A DNA stretch of 35,198 nt from Intestinibacillus sp964580155. Its GTDB lineage: Bacteria > Bacillota > Clostridia > Oscillospirales > Butyricicoccaceae. The position numbers were made by a program, and so were the translations under genes. Below the pieces are notes generated by a model that searched no databases, was not told the DNA's origin, and saw only the letters and a list, made by a program, of their open reading frames with translations. Below are positions 33,511 to 35,198 of this stretch, piece after piece; positions within the stretch are counted from its first letter, which is position 1, and each line of letters opens with the position of its first letter. The stretch is from the NCBI GenBank assembly GCA_964580155.1, contig CAZOJP010000021.1, positions 1-35,198 of the forward strand, in the 5' to 3' direction.

Positions 33511-34338
33511 TTGCAGTGGGACAAAGTAAAAAACATACTGCTCGTCATCCTGCTGCTTGTGGATGGCTTTCTCGCGGTGTCTATCGGCGGACGATTCTGG
33601 GCGGACGCACGGCAGCAAAAGGATTTTGAGACGGGAATGGCGACCGTGCTGGCGCGCCGCGGTGTGGTTTACAATGTGGAGCATGGTATAGCGCCGCAGA
33701 GCAGTATTTTGCCGCTGGAGGCCGACCGTGACCGTGCGGCGGAGGAGACCTTTGCCCGCGCCCTGCTCACCGGCGAAATTCACGCACACAGCACCGAAGA
33801 GGGTGAAGCGCGCTTTACAGGCGACAACGGAAGCGTCATCTGGAAAACAGACGGCACGGTTGAAGCGACGGCAGACGGCTTTGCGGATCTGACCGCCGCC
33901 GGTGCACGAAAACGCAGGCAATACGCACGCGAGCTGCTCGAACGTGGCGGTATCACACTGCGCGGCGGCACGCTTGCCGCAGAAGAAGCGGAGGACGAGG
34001 TCGTGCTGCGCGCAACGGTCGCATCCATGCCGGCATTTGACCGCGCACTGACGGTGCGCTTCCAGCAAAACGGCCGTATTTCTGTGGCGGGAAAATGGAC
34101 GTTCGGCATCCCGTACACATCTACAAGCGCGGAGCCGCGCGCCTATTCCGTTGCGGATGCGCTACTCGACTTCACCGCGCAAGTGAACGGCGTGACGCGG
34201 ATTGATGACCTTCAGTTGGGCTATAAGCTCGCGCCCGGTTCGTCCGGACGGCTGCAATTTGCGCCGCATTGGCGCATCCGGACCGATCGCGGCATATACT
34301 TCGTCGATGCGCTCAAAAAAACTGTCATACAGTCATAA
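33511..34338 (+). CDS. YycI-like WalK-associated membrane protein
   Basis: This 275-residue protein begins MQWDKVKNILLVILLLVDGF, matching the YycI family N-terminus, in which a short D/Q-W-x-K-x-K head leads straight into a single transmembrane helix. The rest is extracytoplasmic. The start is TTG at 33511, chosen because GAGGAGGA lies eight bases upstream and the family N-terminus begins exactly there; the open frame extends much further upstream within yycH but is a shadow. It probably forms a complex with the YycH-like protein and WalK. Confidence 0.78.
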   Translation: MQWDKVKNILLVILLLVDGFLAVSIGGRFWADARQQKDFETGMATVLARRGVVYNVEHGIAPQSSILPLEADRDRAAEETFARALLTGEIHAHSTEEGEARFTGDNGSVIWKTDGTVEATADGFADLTAAGARKRRQYARELLERGGITLRGGTLAAEEAEDEVVLRATVASMPAFDRALTVRFQQNGRISVAGKWTFGIPYTSTSAEPRAYSVADALLDFTAQVNGVTRIDDLQLGYKLAPGSSGRLQFAPHWRIRTDRGIYFVDALKKTVIQS

Positions 34339-34367
34339 AAAATCGGCGTTTCAGGCTGAGAATCTTT

Positions 34368-34396
34368 TTGATTTCCCCTAAAAATTGTGCTAAAAT
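34368..34396 (+). promoter_or_regulatory. Promoter of murA
   Basis: TTGATT (34368-34373) and TAAAAT (34391-34396) are 17 bases apart. Transcription would begin near 34403, giving a leader of about 160 bases. There is no clear terminator between yycI and this promoter, so read-through is also possible. Confidence 0.65.
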
Positions 34397-34400
34397 TAAA

Positions 34401-34483
34401 AGAACGGAAATGTGACGAAATAGAGTCACAAAACAGCCGTTCTGAATAAAATGAAGTATCTGCCAGCTGCTTTTACGGCTGGC
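34401..34483 (+). promoter_or_regulatory. Structured 5' leader of murA
   Basis: At the predicted 5' end, AGAACGG (34401-34407) pairs with CCGTTCT (34437-34443), and inside it TGTGAC (34411-34416) pairs with GTCACA (34425-34430), giving a two-tier hairpin. A second stem of about 8 bp follows (34462-34469 and 34476-34483) with T-poor sequence TTCCTGTTT after it, at best a weak terminator. I do not recognise a known riboswitch. Confidence 0.5.
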
Positions 34484-34564
34484 TTCCTGTTTACATAAAC
34501 TGCATATTGAGGAAATGGTTTTTTTGCGGCGTACGCTGCGAATGCGATGAAGGAGTAGGTAAGT

Positions 34565-35198
34565 TTGACGAAATATATTATCAACGGCGGCAATCGCCTG
34601 AACGGTGAAGTGACCATCAGCGGCGCAAAAAATGCGGCGGTGGCAATCATCCCCGCGGCATTGCTGGTGGACGGCCCGTGCCGCATCGAAAATGTTCCCA
34701 AAATTATCGACGTGACGCTGCAGCTTGAAATTTTGCGCGAGCTTGGCGTGCAGATTCGTCTGATGAACAGCACGACGGTCGAAATCAGCGGAGAATGCCG
34801 TGTCAGCGGCACCTCCATCCCGTATGAGCTGATGCGCAAAATCCGTGCGTCCTATTATCTCATCGGCGCGCTGCTCGGAAAATACCATCATGCCGAGGTT
34901 GCAATGCCGGGGGGCTGCAACTTTGGCGGCATCCGCCCGATTGACCAGCATATCAAGGGATTTGAGGCGCTCGGTGCCACGGTTTCCATCAAAGAGGGCG
35001 GCTATATCGTTGCGGATGCACCCGGCGGACTGCTGGGCGGACACGTTTATTTTGACGTGGTCTCGGTCGGCGCGACGATCAACATCATGATCGCGGCAGT
35101 GCTTGCCAAGGGGCAGACAATCATCGAAAACGCGGCAAAGGAGCCGCATATCGTCGATTTGGCGAACTTCCTCAACGCAATGGGCGCGGATGTCAAGG
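34565..35198 (+). CDS. murA: UDP-N-acetylglucosamine 1-carboxyvinyltransferase (partial, cut by window end)
   Basis: MurA transfers enolpyruvate from PEP to UDP-GlcNAc, the first committed step of peptidoglycan synthesis. The first 211 residues are visible of an expected ~420. ISGAKNAA holds the catalytic Lys22-Asn23 pair, and MPGGCNFGGIRPIDQHI holds the active-site cysteine (Cys118), so this is the Cys-type that fosfomycin inactivates. The start is TTG at 34565 behind AAGGAG (nine bases), preferred because the family N-terminus (MTKYIINGG) begins exactly there. It follows the WalRK-YycHI genes but has its own promoter. Confidence 0.95.
   Translation, partial: MTKYIINGGNRLNGEVTISGAKNAAVAIIPAALLVDGPCRIENVPKIIDVTLQLEILRELGVQIRLMNSTTVEISGECRVSGTSIPYELMRKIRASYYLIGALLGKYHHAEVAMPGGCNFGGIRPIDQHIKGFEALGATVSIKEGGYIVADAPGGLLGGHVYFDVVSVGATINIMIAAVLAKGQTIIENAAKEPHIVDLANFLNAMGADVK

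Noticed and set aside
34462..34492. Hairpin in the murA leader as an attenuator terminator
   Set aside because: The stem is short and the tail TTCCTGTTT is poor in T, so terminator function is not supported on sequence alone.

Overview
The window looks like chromosomal DNA of a moderately GC-rich, low-redundancy clostridium of the Firmicutes, probably an Oscillospirales/Ruminococcaceae-type gut bacterium. The pointers are a glgB-glgC-glgD-glgA-glgP cluster containing the clostridial GlgD subunit, a WalRK-YycH-YycI cell-wall two-component locus, a SpoVB-type flippase, a ThiI without a rhodanese domain next to a cysteine desulfurase, and Gram-positive promoters and ribosome binding sites throughout. 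The genus is not established. Almost everything is ordinary, intact core-genome content. I see no phage, insertion sequence, CRISPR array or defence locus.

Layout. 1-960: tRNA-Pro(GGG), tRNA-Ser(CGA) and a DtxR/MntR-type metal-responsive repressor, all on the minus strand. 1239-4583: glutamyl- and glutaminyl-tRNA synthetase genes in tandem. 4677-7497 (minus): a SpoVB/MurJ-like flippase and tRNA-guanine transglycosylase. 7878-10736: a large secreted, modular metallophosphoesterase (GLUG-like repeats, purple-acid-phosphatase-like core, LysM) behind a consensus promoter and a cre-like palindrome. 10932-14200 (minus): an orphan chemoreceptor and purA. 14399-18079: cysteine desulfurase, thiI and cinA.

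18292-34338 is a single co-directional block of 11 genes. It starts with the glycogen cluster glgB, glgC, glgD, glgA, glgP, followed by a GH13 amylase-type hydrolase and an overlapping Nudix hydrolase. It then runs with short gaps or overlaps into walR, walK, yycH and yycI. Together the glg genes make ADP-glucose (GlgC/D), polymerise it (GlgA), branch the polymer (GlgB) and degrade it (GlgP, GH13). The Nudix enzyme could turn over ADP-sugar. The cell-wall regulators lie directly downstream without a visible terminator or promoter between the Nudix gene and walR. murA, cut by the window end, follows behind its own promoter and a structured leader.

The least expected features are a Lys/Ala-rich, histone-H1-like C-terminal tail on GlgB built from 48-bp tandem repeats, the physical joining of glycogen and WalRK genes, the modular secreted phosphoesterase with its cre-like site, and a nested hairpin at the predicted 5' end of the murA transcript. 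None of these on its own amounts to a demonstrated new system.
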